Source: VBDM01 sp964430565
Lineage (GTDB): Bacteria; Pseudomonadota; Gammaproteobacteria; Burkholderiales; SG8-39
NCBI GenBank assembly: GCA_964430565.1
Contig: CAYSFD010000025.1
Coordinates: 4,018 to 68,017 of the forward strand
Reading direction: 5' to 3'
DNA: 64,000 nucleotides
The translations under genes and the position numbers were made by a program. The notes beneath the pieces are model-generated. The model was not told where the DNA came from. It made no database searches and saw nothing but the letters and a program-made list of their open reading frames with translations. Position 1 is the first letter of the stretch. Each line of letters starts with the position of its first letter. This document shows, one piece after another, positions 15,577-24,890 of this stretch.

Positions 15577-18354
15577 ATGACTCTCGCAAAGAGCTTCGAC
15601 CCGCACGAGATCGAGCAGCGCTGGTATTCCCTTTGGGAGTCGCGCGGCTACTTCACTCATTCCGGCGACGCGGGGAAACAGCCCTACTGCGTTCAGCTCC
15701 CGCCGCCGAACGTTACCGGCACCCTGCACATGGGACACGCGTTCCAGCAGACGCTCATGGACGCGCTGATCCGGTATCACCGCATGCGCGGCTTCAACGC
15801 CAATTGGGTCGTCGGCACCGATCACGCCGGTATTGCCACGCAGATCGTCGTCGAACGCCAGCTCGAAGCCGAAGGCAAGACGCGCCACGACCTCGGCCGC
15901 GACGCGTTCGTCAAGCGCGTCTGGGAATGGAAACAACAATCGGGATCCACGATCACTCGCCAGATGCGGCGCCTGGGTGCGTCCGCTAACTGGACCTACG
16001 CGGACCCTGAGGGCCAGAAGGCCGGCTACTTCACCATGGACTCCAGGATGTCGCGCGCCGTGACCGAAGTGTTCGTGCGGCTGCATGAGCAGGGCCTGAT
16101 CTACCGCGGCAAGCGCCTCGTCAACTGGGATCCGGTGCTCGGAACCGCGGTATCGGACCTGGAAGTGGATAGCGAAGAGGAGGACGGAAAGATCTGGGAG
16201 ATCCGCTACCCGCTCGAGGACAGCAGCGGCTCAGTCGTCGTCGCCACCACGCGGCCTGAAACGATGCCCGGCGACGTGGCGGTCGCGGTAAACCCGAAAG
16301 ACGAACGTTACACGAAGCTCGTCGGCAAGCGCGTGCAACTGCCCCTCACCGGACGCACGGTCCCTGTCATTGCCGACGACTACGTCGATCCGGAATTCGG
16401 CACTGGCTGCTTGAAAATCACCCCGGGCCACGATTTCAACGACTACGCGGTCGGTCAACGCCACAAACTGCCGTCGGTTTGCGTCATGACGCTCGACGCG
16501 AAGATGAACGAAAACGCGCCGAACCCCTATCGCGGCCTGGATAGATTCGAGGCCCGCAAACAGATTCTTGCCGATCTCAGGTCGCAGAACCTCCTGGTTT
16601 CGGAGAAACCTCACAAGCTGCGCGTACCGCGTTCGGGCCGCACCGGCGTCATCGTCGAACCGATGCTCACTGACCAATGGTTCGTGAGAATGGACGGATT
16701 GGCGAAGAGCGGCCTTGCTGCCGTCGCGAACGGGAACGTGAAGTTCTACCCCGAACATTGGACCACCTGGTACAACCAATGGCTGGAGAAGATCCAGGAC
16801 TGGTGTATCTCGCGCCAGTTATGGTGGGGGCACCAGATTCCAGCGTGGTACGACGACAAGGGCAATATCTACGTCGCCCGGACTGAAGAAGAGGCGAAGA
16901 AACTCGCAGCAGCGAAAGGCTGCCGGGCCGCGCTGAAGCGCGATGAGGACGTGCTCGACACGTGGTTCTCCTCAGCGCTCATTCCTTTCACGTCGCTCGG
17001 CTGGCCCGAGAAAACGAAGGACCTCGAGACCTTTCTACCCTCCTCGGTGCTAGTGACCGGCTTCGACATCATTTTCTTCTGGGTCGCGCGGATGATCATG
17101 ATGACGCTGCACTTCACTGGAAAGGTGCCTTTCCACCACGTCTACATCAATGCCCTCGTGTATGACGCCGAGGGTCAGAAAATGTCGAAGTCGAAGGGCA
17201 ACACGCTCGATCCGCTCGACCTCATCGACGGCATCGCCCTTCCGGAACTGATCGAGAAATCCACGGTGGGGCTGCTTCGTGGTGACCAAAAGGGCAGAAT
17301 CGAAAAATACATCAAGACCCACTATCCGGACGGCATCCCCTCCTTCGGCGCTGACGCCTTGCGGTTTACCTTCGCCTCGCTCGCAACCTACGCACAAACC
17401 CTCAACTTCGACCTTTCTCGCTGCGAGGGCTATCGCAACTTCTGCAACAAGCTATGGAACGCGAGCCGCTTCGTGCTAATGAACGTCGAAGGCAAGGACT
17501 GCGGGCTGGAAGAAGAGGCGCCGGTCGAACTGTCTGCGTGGGACCGGTGGATCGTCAGCACCCTCCAGCGCGCCGAGAAGGAGGTCGAGGCCGGCTTCAT
17601 CGAATACCGGTTCGACAACGTCGCAAGCGCGATCTACCGCTTCGTCTGGGACGAGTACTGCGCTTGGTACGTTGAAGTAGCGAAGCAGCAACTGCAATCC
17701 CAAGACGATAAGGTGCTACGCGGTACGCGCCGCACGCTGGTGCGGGTACTGGAAGCCGCACTGCGACTTTTGCATCCGATCATTCCGTTCATCACCGAGG
17801 AGTTGTGGCAGAAGGTTGCGCCTCTTGCTGGCAAAACGGGAGAAACCATAATGCTCGCGCCCCACCCCAGGTTCCAGCCCGAAAGGATCGACGAGGCAGC
17901 CGAGGGTGAGATTGCTACTGCTAAGGGCGTCGTTAATGCGGGACGAAATCTGCGTAGCGAACTCAAAACTCAGTCCCAGTATAGTATTTCTCCCTCCTTC
18001 TACATTACGGGCAATCCGAGTTCCGCAACAACCAGCGCGTTTTCCGCTCTGGTACGCCAATCCGAGTTGAAGATCGTTGAAGAGCTTCCCGATTCGGAAT
18101 CACCGGTGGCAGTATCGGGACAACATCGTGTGATGTTACACATCGAGATAGACCCCGTCGCCGAGCGCACCCGCTTGCAAAGCGAAATCTCGCGTCTCGA
18201 AGGCGAGATCGTCAAAGCGAACGCCGATCTCGCCAACCCGAAATTCGTCGAACGCGCTCCGGCGGCAGTCGTGGCGCAGAAAAAGGAGCGCCTCGCAAAC
18301 TTCAGCGCAACGCTCGACAAACTGAGGTTCCAGCTTCAAAAGCTCAAGGCCTAA
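15577..18354 (+). CDS. valS: Valyl-tRNA synthetase
   Basis: 925 residues, typical ValS length. It carries the class I HIGH motif as PPNVTGTLHMGHAF (about residues 43-56) and KMSKSKGN near residue 534. The CP1 editing domain (TTRPETMPGDVAVAV) and a C-terminal coiled-coil arm (SEISRLEGEIVKANADLANP) are present. It charges tRNA-Val in the cytoplasm. ATG at 15577 lies 81 bp after the preceding stop. Confidence 0.97.
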   Translation: MTLAKSFDPHEIEQRWYSLWESRGYFTHSGDAGKQPYCVQLPPPNVTGTLHMGHAFQQTLMDALIRYHRMRGFNANWVVGTDHAGIATQIVVERQLEAEGKTRHDLGRDAFVKRVWEWKQQSGSTITRQMRRLGASANWTYADPEGQKAGYFTMDSRMSRAVTEVFVRLHEQGLIYRGKRLVNWDPVLGTAVSDLEVDSEEEDGKIWEIRYPLEDSSGSVVVATTRPETMPGDVAVAVNPKDERYTKLVGKRVQLPLTGRTVPVIADDYVDPEFGTGCLKITPGHDFNDYAVGQRHKLPSVCVMTLDAKMNENAPNPYRGLDRFEARKQILADLRSQNLLVSEKPHKLRVPRSGRTGVIVEPMLTDQWFVRMDGLAKSGLAAVANGNVKFYPEHWTTWYNQWLEKIQDWCISRQLWWGHQIPAWYDDKGNIYVARTEEEAKKLAAAKGCRAALKRDEDVLDTWFSSALIPFTSLGWPEKTKDLETFLPSSVLVTGFDIIFFWVARMIMMTLHFTGKVPFHHVYINALVYDAEGQKMSKSKGNTLDPLDLIDGIALPELIEKSTVGLLRGDQKGRIEKYIKTHYPDGIPSFGADALRFTFASLATYAQTLNFDLSRCEGYRNFCNKLWNASRFVLMNVEGKDCGLEEEAPVELSAWDRWIVSTLQRAEKEVEAGFIEYRFDNVASAIYRFVWDEYCAWYVEVAKQQLQSQDDKVLRGTRRTLVRVLEAALRLLHPIIPFITEELWQKVAPLAGKTGETIMLAPHPRFQPERIDEAAEGEIATAKGVVNAGRNLRSELKTQSQYSISPSFYITGNPSSATTSAFSALVRQSELKIVEELPDSESPVAVSGQHRVMLHIEIDPVAERTRLQSEISRLEGEIVKANADLANPKFVERAPAAVVAQKKERLANFSATLDKLRFQLQKLKA

Positions 18355-18451
18355 GCCCAGCCGAGCCACACCCATCAACACCATACTCCGTCGCCGCCTG
18401 GAACCCTGTGCCGGCGCGGCGTGACCCGTCAACCGGCACGAAGTCGATCGG

Positions 18452-18682
18452 TCACTTCTTCTTCATGAAAAACGTGAAGATCTTGTCCGCTTCCTCGTGC
18501 GAGAGTAGCTGGTTGCCCGTCTGCCTCGCAAAAGCCTCGAAGTCCTTCACCGAACCCGGATCCGTGGCGAGGACGCGGAGCACCTTTCCGCTCTTCAACT
18601 CCGCCAGCGCTTTTTTTGCGCGCAGAATGGGTAGGGGGCAATTGAGGCCGCGCACGTCCAGGTCTTTATCAAAATTGGTCAT
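18452..18682 (-). CDS. TusA/SirA-family sulfur carrier-like protein
   Basis: ATG at 18682 gives 76 residues. DVRGLNCPLPILRAKKALAE carries the conserved CPxP motif of TusA-family proteins, with the single active Cys. GKVLRVLATDPGSVKDFEAF is the standard second strand-helix. Family members accept persulfide sulfur for tRNA thiolation, molybdenum cofactor or sulfur oxidation. A Mo-dependent formate dehydrogenase is encoded elsewhere in the window, but no direct link is shown. The gene converges on valS. Confidence 0.9.
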   Translation of the reverse strand: MTNFDKDLDVRGLNCPLPILRAKKALAELKSGKVLRVLATDPGSVKDFEAFARQTGNQLLSHEEADKIFTFFMKKK

Positions 18683-18863
18683 CGTCGCGTGGTTGCAGTC
18701 TGGGGGGAAAACTATATACCAAACCGAACCTACGATGAAGCGGTGCCGCAGACAAATTCGAACGCGGCCGGAACGGTTGTGGCGATGTGACGCGCACGCC
18801 TTGCTCAAACGCCCGGCGATGCTTAAACTGAGACGCCGATAGGTACCTCCCCGAGGAGCGGTT

Positions 18864-19850
18864 TTGGCCAAGCAAAAGGTATCGCCACCACCTGACTCTA
18901 ACTGGCTGGTATATGTCGCCAGTTTTCCCAGGGACGACCCGGCGGCGCGGATGCGGGTGCTGCGCACGCTTGAGTCCATGGGTTGCGCGGTGCTGCGCGA
19001 AGGCGTCTACCTGCTGCCGGACAATCCAGAAAACCAGCAAGGCCTATTGCGCTTGTACGAGCACGTGACCGGAATCAACGGTTCGGCTCATGTTCTCAAG
19101 GTGACCCGTTTCGATGCCCAGCAAGGTCAGACGTTTCGGTCGCTCTTCGATCGCACCGGAAAGTACGAAGGGCTAATCAAATCCGTCGAGGGGTTGCGCG
19201 CCGGATTCGGAATCTCCGAGCCCAGTGCAATTGCCCGCGTCCTGAACAAGCAGCGCCGAGAATTCGAAGCGATCAGCGCACTCGATTTTTTTGACTCTCC
19301 GGCAAAGCAACGGGTCGAACAGGTCCTGCGCGACACGGAGCTTGAGGTCCGGAAAAGGATGTTCCCGGAGGCCGCCAAGTCCGGCCGAGTTTCCCTTGCG
19401 GGGAGGGATTACCTCAATCGAATCTGGGCGACCCGCAAGCCTCTCTGGGCGGATCGTCTCGCCTCGGCATGGCTGATCCGGCGCTTCATCGATCCGGAAG
19501 CGACCCTCATGTGGCTGGACAAGACCCAGGAGTGCCCTTCGAACGCAGTCGGGTTTGGTTTTGAAGGCGCGCGCTTCTCTAACATCAGGGACAAGGTGAC
19601 GTTCCAGGAACTGCTCAGGAGCTTCAGCCTGGACAAGAACGAAACCCTCACCCGAATAGGAGTCCTCGTGCATTCCCTGGATACCGGGGGGCCGCCCGTT
19701 GCGGAGGCCGCCGGAGTGGAAACCCTGCTCCAGGGAGCGCGCCGGCGTAGCGGCAGCGAAGAGGAGCTGTTCTCGGAAAGTGAGAAGACGTTCGATCTTC
19801 TCTATGAAGCCTACCTCGAAGCGCCGGGCAAGGGTGCCGCTTCCCGCTAA
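18864..19850 (+). CDS. chrB: ChrB-family chromate resistance protein
   Basis: TTG start at 18864 with GAGGAG a few bases upstream; 328 residues. The N-terminal domain (WLVYVASFPRDDPAARMRVL, GVYLLPDNPENQQGLLRL) and the C-terminal domain (ATRKPLWADRLASAWLIRRF, then FIDPEATLMWLD) match two-domain ChrB. ChrB is reported as a chromate-responsive regulator, or auxiliary, of the ChrA chromate pump. No chrA lies in the window, so the role here is uncertain. Confidence 0.85.
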   Translation: MAKQKVSPPPDSNWLVYVASFPRDDPAARMRVLRTLESMGCAVLREGVYLLPDNPENQQGLLRLYEHVTGINGSAHVLKVTRFDAQQGQTFRSLFDRTGKYEGLIKSVEGLRAGFGISEPSAIARVLNKQRREFEAISALDFFDSPAKQRVEQVLRDTELEVRKRMFPEAAKSGRVSLAGRDYLNRIWATRKPLWADRLASAWLIRRFIDPEATLMWLDKTQECPSNAVGFGFEGARFSNIRDKVTFQELLRSFSLDKNETLTRIGVLVHSLDTGGPPVAEAAGVETLLQGARRRSGSEEELFSESEKTFDLLYEAYLEAPGKGAASR

Positions 19851-19928
19851 CGAGGTTGCTTAGAAAAAGAGGCACACCCCCGGGGCGCATGAGACCTGCC
19901 GACACGGGAGCCGTTTCGCAACCCGCTG

Positions 19929-21359
19929 CTAACGACGTTTCGTTTCTTCCGCCTGCAGCGCCCGCAGATCTCGCAGCCGAGCCTCCACGACGGAGAGCTG
20001 ATAGAAATCGCCGTCCCCGCTTCTTTGCGCAAGCTGCAACTGCTCGACCGCGGCCGGCAAGCTACCCTGCAGTATGTAGGTCTCGGCGAGCGCCTGATGG
20101 AGCAACAGGCGCTTGCCGGTCGCGGCGTAGGATTTGGCCTGCAGATCGTAAATGCGAGCATCGCGCGGATAGCTTTTCGCAAGGTCTGCAAGCCAGGCAA
20201 GCGCCGCAACGTGCTCTCCCAAACCTTGCAGCGCCTCGACATAGGCGTAGTGAAGCGGCCGATAGTTAGGGGCGCGCTGCAGAGCAGCGCGCAGCACGTT
20301 GCGCGCTTCCGCCGAGTCGCCGGCGCCCAGGCGGATGCGAGCCATCAGGAGCTCCACCATGGGATGGGCACCGACGAGCTTGCGCACGGCGCCAACCTCT
20401 CTTGCCGCGCCGGAAAACTCGCGTGTTCTGGCAAGCGCACTGGCCAAGCCGTAGCGCGCGCCAGCCTCCTCCGCGTAGCGATGCTCCCGCACCAGCTCGC
20501 GGAAATGCGCGACGGCCTCGCGCGGCAAGCCCTGCTCGGCGCGCAGCTTCGCGCGCGCAAAATAAAACTCAATGCTGTCGGGTGCCTGCTTGTAAGCGGC
20601 AGCCTGTGCGCGATTGTGCATGTCGGCGATACGCTCGCTGGTAAGAGGGTGCGTGCGCAAGTAGGCTGGTGCATTGTTTTCGTACAGGCGTGTTGCTTTC
20701 TGCATCCGTTCGAAGAACGCAGCCATGCCGGCGGCATCGAAGTCCGCCTGTTGCAGGAACTGGAATCCAATCCGGTCGGCCTCACGCTCGAACTCACGCG
20801 TGTAGTTGAGCTGCGTCTGGATGCTGGTCGCAGTGGCGCCCACAATGACCGCTTGCGCCGCTTCGGGATTCCGGTGCGCCGCGAGCAATCCCAGAACGAT
20901 CGCCGCAAGTGTTGGCATAGACATCTGTTCCTGCTTTCCCACCAAACGGGCGATGTGGTGCTGGGTGACATGGGCCACTTCGTGGGCAAGCACCCCGGCG
21001 AATTCAGACTCCGTCTGAGCCGCCAGCAGCAGGCCGGTATGCACTCCTACGAAGCCCCCGGGCATCGCAAAAGCGTTGATGGAGTTGTCCAGGATCAGGA
21101 AGAATTCGAAGTCCTGACGCGCCTCGGGGCTCGCCGCCACGATGCGCCGCCCAATCTCGTTGACGTACTCGGTCAACTCCGGATCACCCAGGAAGCGCCG
21201 ATCCCGCGAGCGGATTTCGCGCATCGCCTGTTCCCCGATTTTGCGCTCCAGATGGGGCGAGAGGATTGCGCTGGAAGAATCCCCCAGCTCCGGCAGGGAT
21301 TGCGCCCTTGCTTGCGGAATCAGCAAGGCAAGAGCCAAGCAGACTGCGTAGGTTCTCAT
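19929..21359 (-). CDS. BepA/YfgC-like periplasmic M48 metalloprotease with TPR repeats
   Basis: A 476-residue protein with a signal peptide cleaved near ALLIPQARAQ. The zinc motif HEVAH is at residues 126-130, with further ligands in FEREADRIGFQFL. It has NAFAMPGGFVGVHTGLL upstream of the zinc site and several TPR-like helical repeats in the C-terminal half (about residues 270-460). BepA degrades or assists outer-membrane protein and LptD assembly intermediates. The gene is divergent from moaC with a 60-bp gap. Confidence 0.9.
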   Translation of the reverse strand: MRTYAVCLALALLIPQARAQSLPELGDSSSAILSPHLERKIGEQAMREIRSRDRRFLGDPELTEYVNEIGRRIVAASPEARQDFEFFLILDNSINAFAMPGGFVGVHTGLLLAAQTESEFAGVLAHEVAHVTQHHIARLVGKQEQMSMPTLAAIVLGLLAAHRNPEAAQAVIVGATATSIQTQLNYTREFEREADRIGFQFLQQADFDAAGMAAFFERMQKATRLYENNAPAYLRTHPLTSERIADMHNRAQAAAYKQAPDSIEFYFARAKLRAEQGLPREAVAHFRELVREHRYAEEAGARYGLASALARTREFSGAAREVGAVRKLVGAHPMVELLMARIRLGAGDSAEARNVLRAALQRAPNYRPLHYAYVEALQGLGEHVAALAWLADLAKSYPRDARIYDLQAKSYAATGKRLLLHQALAETYILQGSLPAAVEQLQLAQRSGDGDFYQLSVVEARLRDLRALQAEETKRR

Positions 21360-21419
21360 GGATAATATGATAACGCCGTCCCGGCCGAGTTCCCGGTCAC
21401 GTGTTGCGAAAGCGGGAGA

Positions 21420-21905
21420 ATGAAACGCTCAAAGAGACTCAGCCATTTCGACAGCTCCGGGCAGGCCCACATGGTGAGCGTCGGAGACAAGCCCGAGACG
21501 CACCGCGTCGCACTCGCCAGCGGCTCGATTCGCATGGCGCCCTCGACCTTGAAGCTTATCCGCGGCGGCAGCGCCAGCAAGGGCGATGTCCTCGGGGTGG
21601 CCCGGGTCGCCGCGATTCAAGCGGCCAAGCGAACCGGTGAGCTGATCCCCTTGTGCCACTCTCTGGGGCTAACGCGGGTCGCCGCAGAATTCACCGTGGA
21701 CAAGCGCCGGTCGGCAATTCGACTCGCGGTCAGCGTCGAAACGATCGGCCGCACCGGCGTAGAGATGGAGGCGCTCACTGCAGTCAGCGTCGGATTACTC
21801 ACGATCTACGACATGTGCAAAGCCGTGGACCGTGCCATGACCATCGGTGATATCAAGCTGCTGGAAAAGCGCGGCGGCCGTTCGGGGCATTTTCGCAGGA
21901 AGTGA
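21420..21905 (+). CDS. moaC: Cyclic pyranopterin monophosphate synthase MoaC
   Basis: 161 residues, full length. HMVSVGDKPETHRVALASGS near the N-terminus, KRTGELIPLCHSLGLTRV in the middle and GVEMEALTAVSVGLLTIYDM, then CKAVDRAM, are the diagnostic MoaC motifs with the active-site His, Lys and Asp residues. It performs the second step of molybdenum cofactor synthesis, which the formate dehydrogenase FdsA of this window needs. ATG at 21420 is the first in-frame start. Confidence 0.95.
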   Translation: MKRSKRLSHFDSSGQAHMVSVGDKPETHRVALASGSIRMAPSTLKLIRGGSASKGDVLGVARVAAIQAAKRTGELIPLCHSLGLTRVAAEFTVDKRRSAIRLAVSVETIGRTGVEMEALTAVSVGLLTIYDMCKAVDRAMTIGDIKLLEKRGGRSGHFRRK

Positions 21906-21954
21906 GCACGGGCGTCCCAGACCACGCGCATTGCCCGGATCGCACCGCCTACTA

Positions 21955-23634
21955 TCAGCGCGCGGCGGGAACCGCAGCTTTCGGAGCCGAGAGGCCCCCG
22001 CCGGAGGATTCCAAGCGCTTGATCTCAAAGTCGGCGGCCTTGTATCCCAGATCGGATGCGCGGGCGTACTCCGCCTTGGCCTCCGGGATTCGGCCAAGGC
22101 GCTCCAGCACCAAGCCAAGACGGTGATGCGCGATCCCGCTGTCGGGCCGCAGCTCGACTGCTCGAGACAGATAGGGAAGCGCGAGCGCGTACTGATCGAG
22201 GAGGTAATGAATGACTCCGCGGGCGTAATAGCAGTGGACCGTGTCCGGGTACTGCGCCATACACCTTTCGGCGACCTCAACGGCCTTGTCCGGCTGCCCT
22301 CCGTACACGTACTCCCTGGCCAGCATATACAGGGTGCGCGAGCCCCAGGGAACGGGTTTCGCTGGAAGCTTCGCAACCGCGTCTTCCCAGAGAAGAAAGG
22401 AGCTGGAGAACTTCACTAGGCGGTCGTTGGCCTGATACACCAGCACCGGGCCGACCAAGGCAAATACCGCCAGAGCGGCCCGAAGCGGAGCCACGCTGGC
22501 CAGCGCGACAAGCGCAATCAGGAATCCGGGCGCCCACAGATAGCTGCGGTAAAGAACGAACGGTTCCTGGAATCGGGCGGTGCTGAACTCGACCAAGAAA
22601 AGAATCCAAGCTAAGAGCATGCCGAATCCGACGAGTCCCACCCTGCCGCCGCGGCGCAGCAGCGCAAAGCCGAACGCGCCGAACGCAACAAAAGCCGAAA
22701 CTTTCAGGAATATCCAGCCCGGCAACCATGTCTGGAGAAAATCTACGCGGAGATCGATCGACATCGCCCCCGTGTCGGGCCATAGCCACAATGCAAGGTA
22801 TTTGAAGAAGAGCCCCGCCTGAGTGACTGCGCTCATCGACCAGGAGAGATCCGCGATCGCACTGCCAAAGACGCCCTCCATCTGCGTGGCGACGACCCCG
22901 TAGTCGGGCTCGTAGGCCTCGCCGATCAGCCACTTCCTGAACAGTGTCACAAAGATCGCCGCGGGGGCGCAGGCCGACAAGTAGATTGCTGCGTGACGAA
23001 TGGCGAAGCGACGTTCCGGTCTGGCGAGGAACACGGCAAGCACCGCCGCCGCAGGCAAGAGGATGCTGTGTTCCTTGGAGAGGACCGCTATGGAATACAT
23101 CAAGGCTGCTGAGATCGCATCGGCATGGCTGCCGCGCATAAGCCCGCGCACGAAGAGCACGATCGACAGCAGCGAGAACAGCGTGGCGAAAACGATAGTC
23201 CGTTGGATCAGATATCCCGCTGCGTACACGGCCACCGGATGGATCGCGAACGCGGCTGCGCCGACGAAAGCCCACGCGACGGCGCGCTGTCGCTGCACGG
23301 GTTCCGGGGCGTTTGACTGCGCAACCACCCGCAGCAGGTCGTAAATCAGTTTGTACAGCGCGAGCGCGCAAGCGAGATGGAACGCGAGGCTCACGATCCG
23401 GTGCGCCCGCATGCCCCCGATCTGCACCTCGGTGATCGCGAGAGAGAAGTGGGGAGGAAGCCTGAGATCGAGGCCGAACGGATGCGTGGCGTAGTAGGAA
23501 AAGTTTAACCCCGAGAAAAACACCCAGTCGTCGAAGACTCGCGAATTATCCAGAAAAGGCCAGTACGAACCGCAGGCAAGCCCAGCGATCAGGCCTACTG
23601 CAACCCAGTGCGGGAACCGCCTGATGACGTTCAC
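21955..23634 (-). CDS. GT-C-type membrane glycosyltransferase-like protein with C-terminal TPRs, candidate pilin glycosyltransferase
   Basis: 559 residues with about 9-11 predicted membrane segments, then a soluble C-terminus of tetratricopeptide repeats from about residue 420 (VYGGQPDKAVEVAERCMAQY, HCYYARGVIHYLLDQYALAL). FDDWVFFSGLNF in the first periplasmic loop and AAFAIHPVAVYAAGYLIQRT recall TMTC/PMT-type GT-C enzymes that use lipid-linked sugars. It lies directly downstream of pilA on the same strand, as pilin glycosyltransferases such as TfpW do. A strong hairpin terminator separates them. Function is inferred from fold and position. Confidence 0.65.
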   Translation of the reverse strand: MNVIRRFPHWVAVGLIAGLACGSYWPFLDNSRVFDDWVFFSGLNFSYYATHPFGLDLRLPPHFSLAITEVQIGGMRAHRIVSLAFHLACALALYKLIYDLLRVVAQSNAPEPVQRQRAVAWAFVGAAAFAIHPVAVYAAGYLIQRTIVFATLFSLLSIVLFVRGLMRGSHADAISAALMYSIAVLSKEHSILLPAAAVLAVFLARPERRFAIRHAAIYLSACAPAAIFVTLFRKWLIGEAYEPDYGVVATQMEGVFGSAIADLSWSMSAVTQAGLFFKYLALWLWPDTGAMSIDLRVDFLQTWLPGWIFLKVSAFVAFGAFGFALLRRGGRVGLVGFGMLLAWILFLVEFSTARFQEPFVLYRSYLWAPGFLIALVALASVAPLRAALAVFALVGPVLVYQANDRLVKFSSSFLLWEDAVAKLPAKPVPWGSRTLYMLAREYVYGGQPDKAVEVAERCMAQYPDTVHCYYARGVIHYLLDQYALALPYLSRAVELRPDSGIAHHRLGLVLERLGRIPEAKAEYARASDLGYKAADFEIKRLESSGGGLSAPKAAVPAAR

Positions 23635-23645
23635 GATCGTTGGGC

Positions 23646-23680
23646 AAAAAAAAAGGTACCCCGAAGGGTACCTTTTTTCT
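23646..23680. terminator. Rho-independent terminator after pilA, symmetrical
   Basis: A run of A, then GGTACCC-CGAA-GGGTACC, then a run of T. The GC stem is 7 bp and A/T pairs extend it to 13 bp. Read on the minus strand it ends pilA; the A-run/T-run symmetry also makes it functional on the plus strand. Read-through would feed the glycosyltransferase gene, whose ATG is only 12 bp beyond. Confidence 0.85.
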
Positions 23681-23701
23681 GTTGCTAAGAGCTAGGCTAC
23701 A

Positions 23702-24190
23702 TCATCCGCGGCAGGAACCCGGGAGATATCTCGGGTTTAGGTCCGTACCGTCAGCCGCTGCACCACAGCGCCAGGCGAATACCGTCAACCCGCCCACGTC
23801 AGCCTTCGTCAACAGGGTGGTCGCGTCCTTCAACGGAGCTAGGGTGACCTTCTTGCCGGTGATACCGGCGCCGGCGGCAAAACCTTGTATCACAACCGTA
23901 ACCAAGCCGTCTACGGACGTATCGATGGTTGCCACGTACTTCGAGGAGCCGCCCGCCACGTTTGTGACTTCGCAGCCCCAACCGCCTGCGGTGATCGAAG
24001 CGCTGTTGCCGCTTTGGAAAATTTCGGTAATCGACGTGCGGCATGCGCTTGCGGCCAGAATCACTTCGGATATCTTCGCCCGATTGCTGTAGTCCTGGTA
24101 CGCGGGGAGTGCTACCGCAGCCAGAATGCCGATGATCGCAACCACGATCATCAACTCAATCAACGTAAAACCCTTCTGAATCGTTCTCAT
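23702..24190 (-). CDS. pilA: Type IV major pilin PilA
   Basis: ATG at 24190, preceded by AGGAG, gives a 162-residue prepilin with the short leader MRTIQKG and cleavage before FTLIELMIVVAIIGILAAVA, the invariant class IVa signal with Glu5. Two Cys in the globular domain (about residues 73 and 142-160) could form the D-region loop, ending in YLPGSCRG. PilD would cleave and methylate it, and the product polymerises into type IV pili. A sigma54 promoter precedes it and a terminator follows, so it is a monocistronic unit. Confidence 0.95.
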   Translation of the reverse strand: MRTIQKGFTLIELMIVVAIIGILAAVALPAYQDYSNRAKISEVILAASACRTSITEIFQSGNSASITAGGWGCEVTNVAGGSSKYVATIDTSVDGLVTVVIQGFAAGAGITGKKVTLAPLKDATTLLTKADVGGLTVFAWRCGAAADGTDLNPRYLPGSCRG

Positions 24191-24533
24191 GAATTCTCCT
24201 AACTCAACCCGCCCGGATGGCGTATGCCGGGTAAGGACAGCAAAGGACGTGCCCGGCCGCAGTATTCTCATTATCTCGTTGTAATAACTATCTTATTTTT
24301 TGTTTTAATGTCTAGACTGGGGGTTCCCGATCGCGAACACCACCGAAGTTGGGGCAAAGTATGACGCTGGGCGTCACCAAGGCCTCTCGTGCAGGAGAAT
24401 CCGGGTGACGTCAAGGCGGATACGAGCGCGATTGAGAGGGGACTTGGTTGGAGCACGCGGCACGGCTGCTCCGCCGATGATAGGGTATCTTTGCCCTACC
24501 CTAACCGTTGTCTCGTAATGTGCGGCGGGAAAC
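24191..24533. other. 343-bp intergenic region between pilA and a small plus-strand gene
   Basis: It contains the pilA Shine-Dalgarno and sigma54 promoter (24239-24254) and an A/T-rich patch (about 24275-24310) unlike the GC-rich surroundings. About 200 bp then follow with no gene I can support. This would be the place for PilR enhancer sites and for the promoter of the 24534 gene. No further motif is clear. Confidence 0.6.
24239..24254 (-). promoter_or_regulatory. Sigma54 (-24/-12) promoter of pilA
   Basis: On the minus strand the sequence reads GGGCACG-TCCT-TTGCT, against consensus TGGCACG-N4-TTGCW, with GG and GC exactly at the -24/-12 spacing. It lies about 50 bp upstream of the pilA ATG. 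Sigma54 control with the PilS/PilR activator is established for pilA in Pseudomonas and many betaproteobacteria. An A/T-rich stretch upstream (24275-24310) could bind IHF. Confidence 0.8.
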
Positions 24534-24845
24534 ATGAAATTTGCGCTGCTTTCCTTCAGCAAGGTGGACGTCTTCGCCAACAGCTTGGCGCAGCGCATTA
24601 CCACACGCTATCCCCCAGTCATCGCCAATACCCCGGAACAGACGGTTTCGCAGAGGCGAATCGAGGAGATCCTCGAGGAAATCTTCTCCAGCGAAATTCC
24701 AAGCGGAAGCCGCCTCGGGATCCTGGGCAGAACGAAGCTCGGATATGCGTTCAAATGGAAACTGCGGGAAATTGGATACGACGAAAGATTCGTCGACTTT
24801 GCCGCTAAAAAACTCCGCGAGCGGTTATCCCGCTTAACGGCGTAA
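24534..24845 (+). CDS. Small protein of unknown function
   Basis: 103 residues from ATG 24534. MKFALLSFSKVDVFANSLAQ begins a compact helical protein with many charged residues; EQTVSQRRIEEILEEIFSSE and KKLRERLSRLTA are amphipathic. No signal peptide or known motif is visible. It is transcribed away from pilA and converges on the HD-GYP gene, with 45 bp between stops. Codon use matches the neighbours, so it is probably real, but I cannot assign a role. Confidence 0.6.
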   Translation: MKFALLSFSKVDVFANSLAQRITTRYPPVIANTPEQTVSQRRIEEILEEIFSSEIPSGSRLGILGRTKLGYAFKWKLREIGYDERFVDFAAKKLRERLSRLTA

Positions 24846-24890
24846 CGCGCCACTGCCGTCAACAAGGCACGCTGCGCCCGCCCAGGTAGA

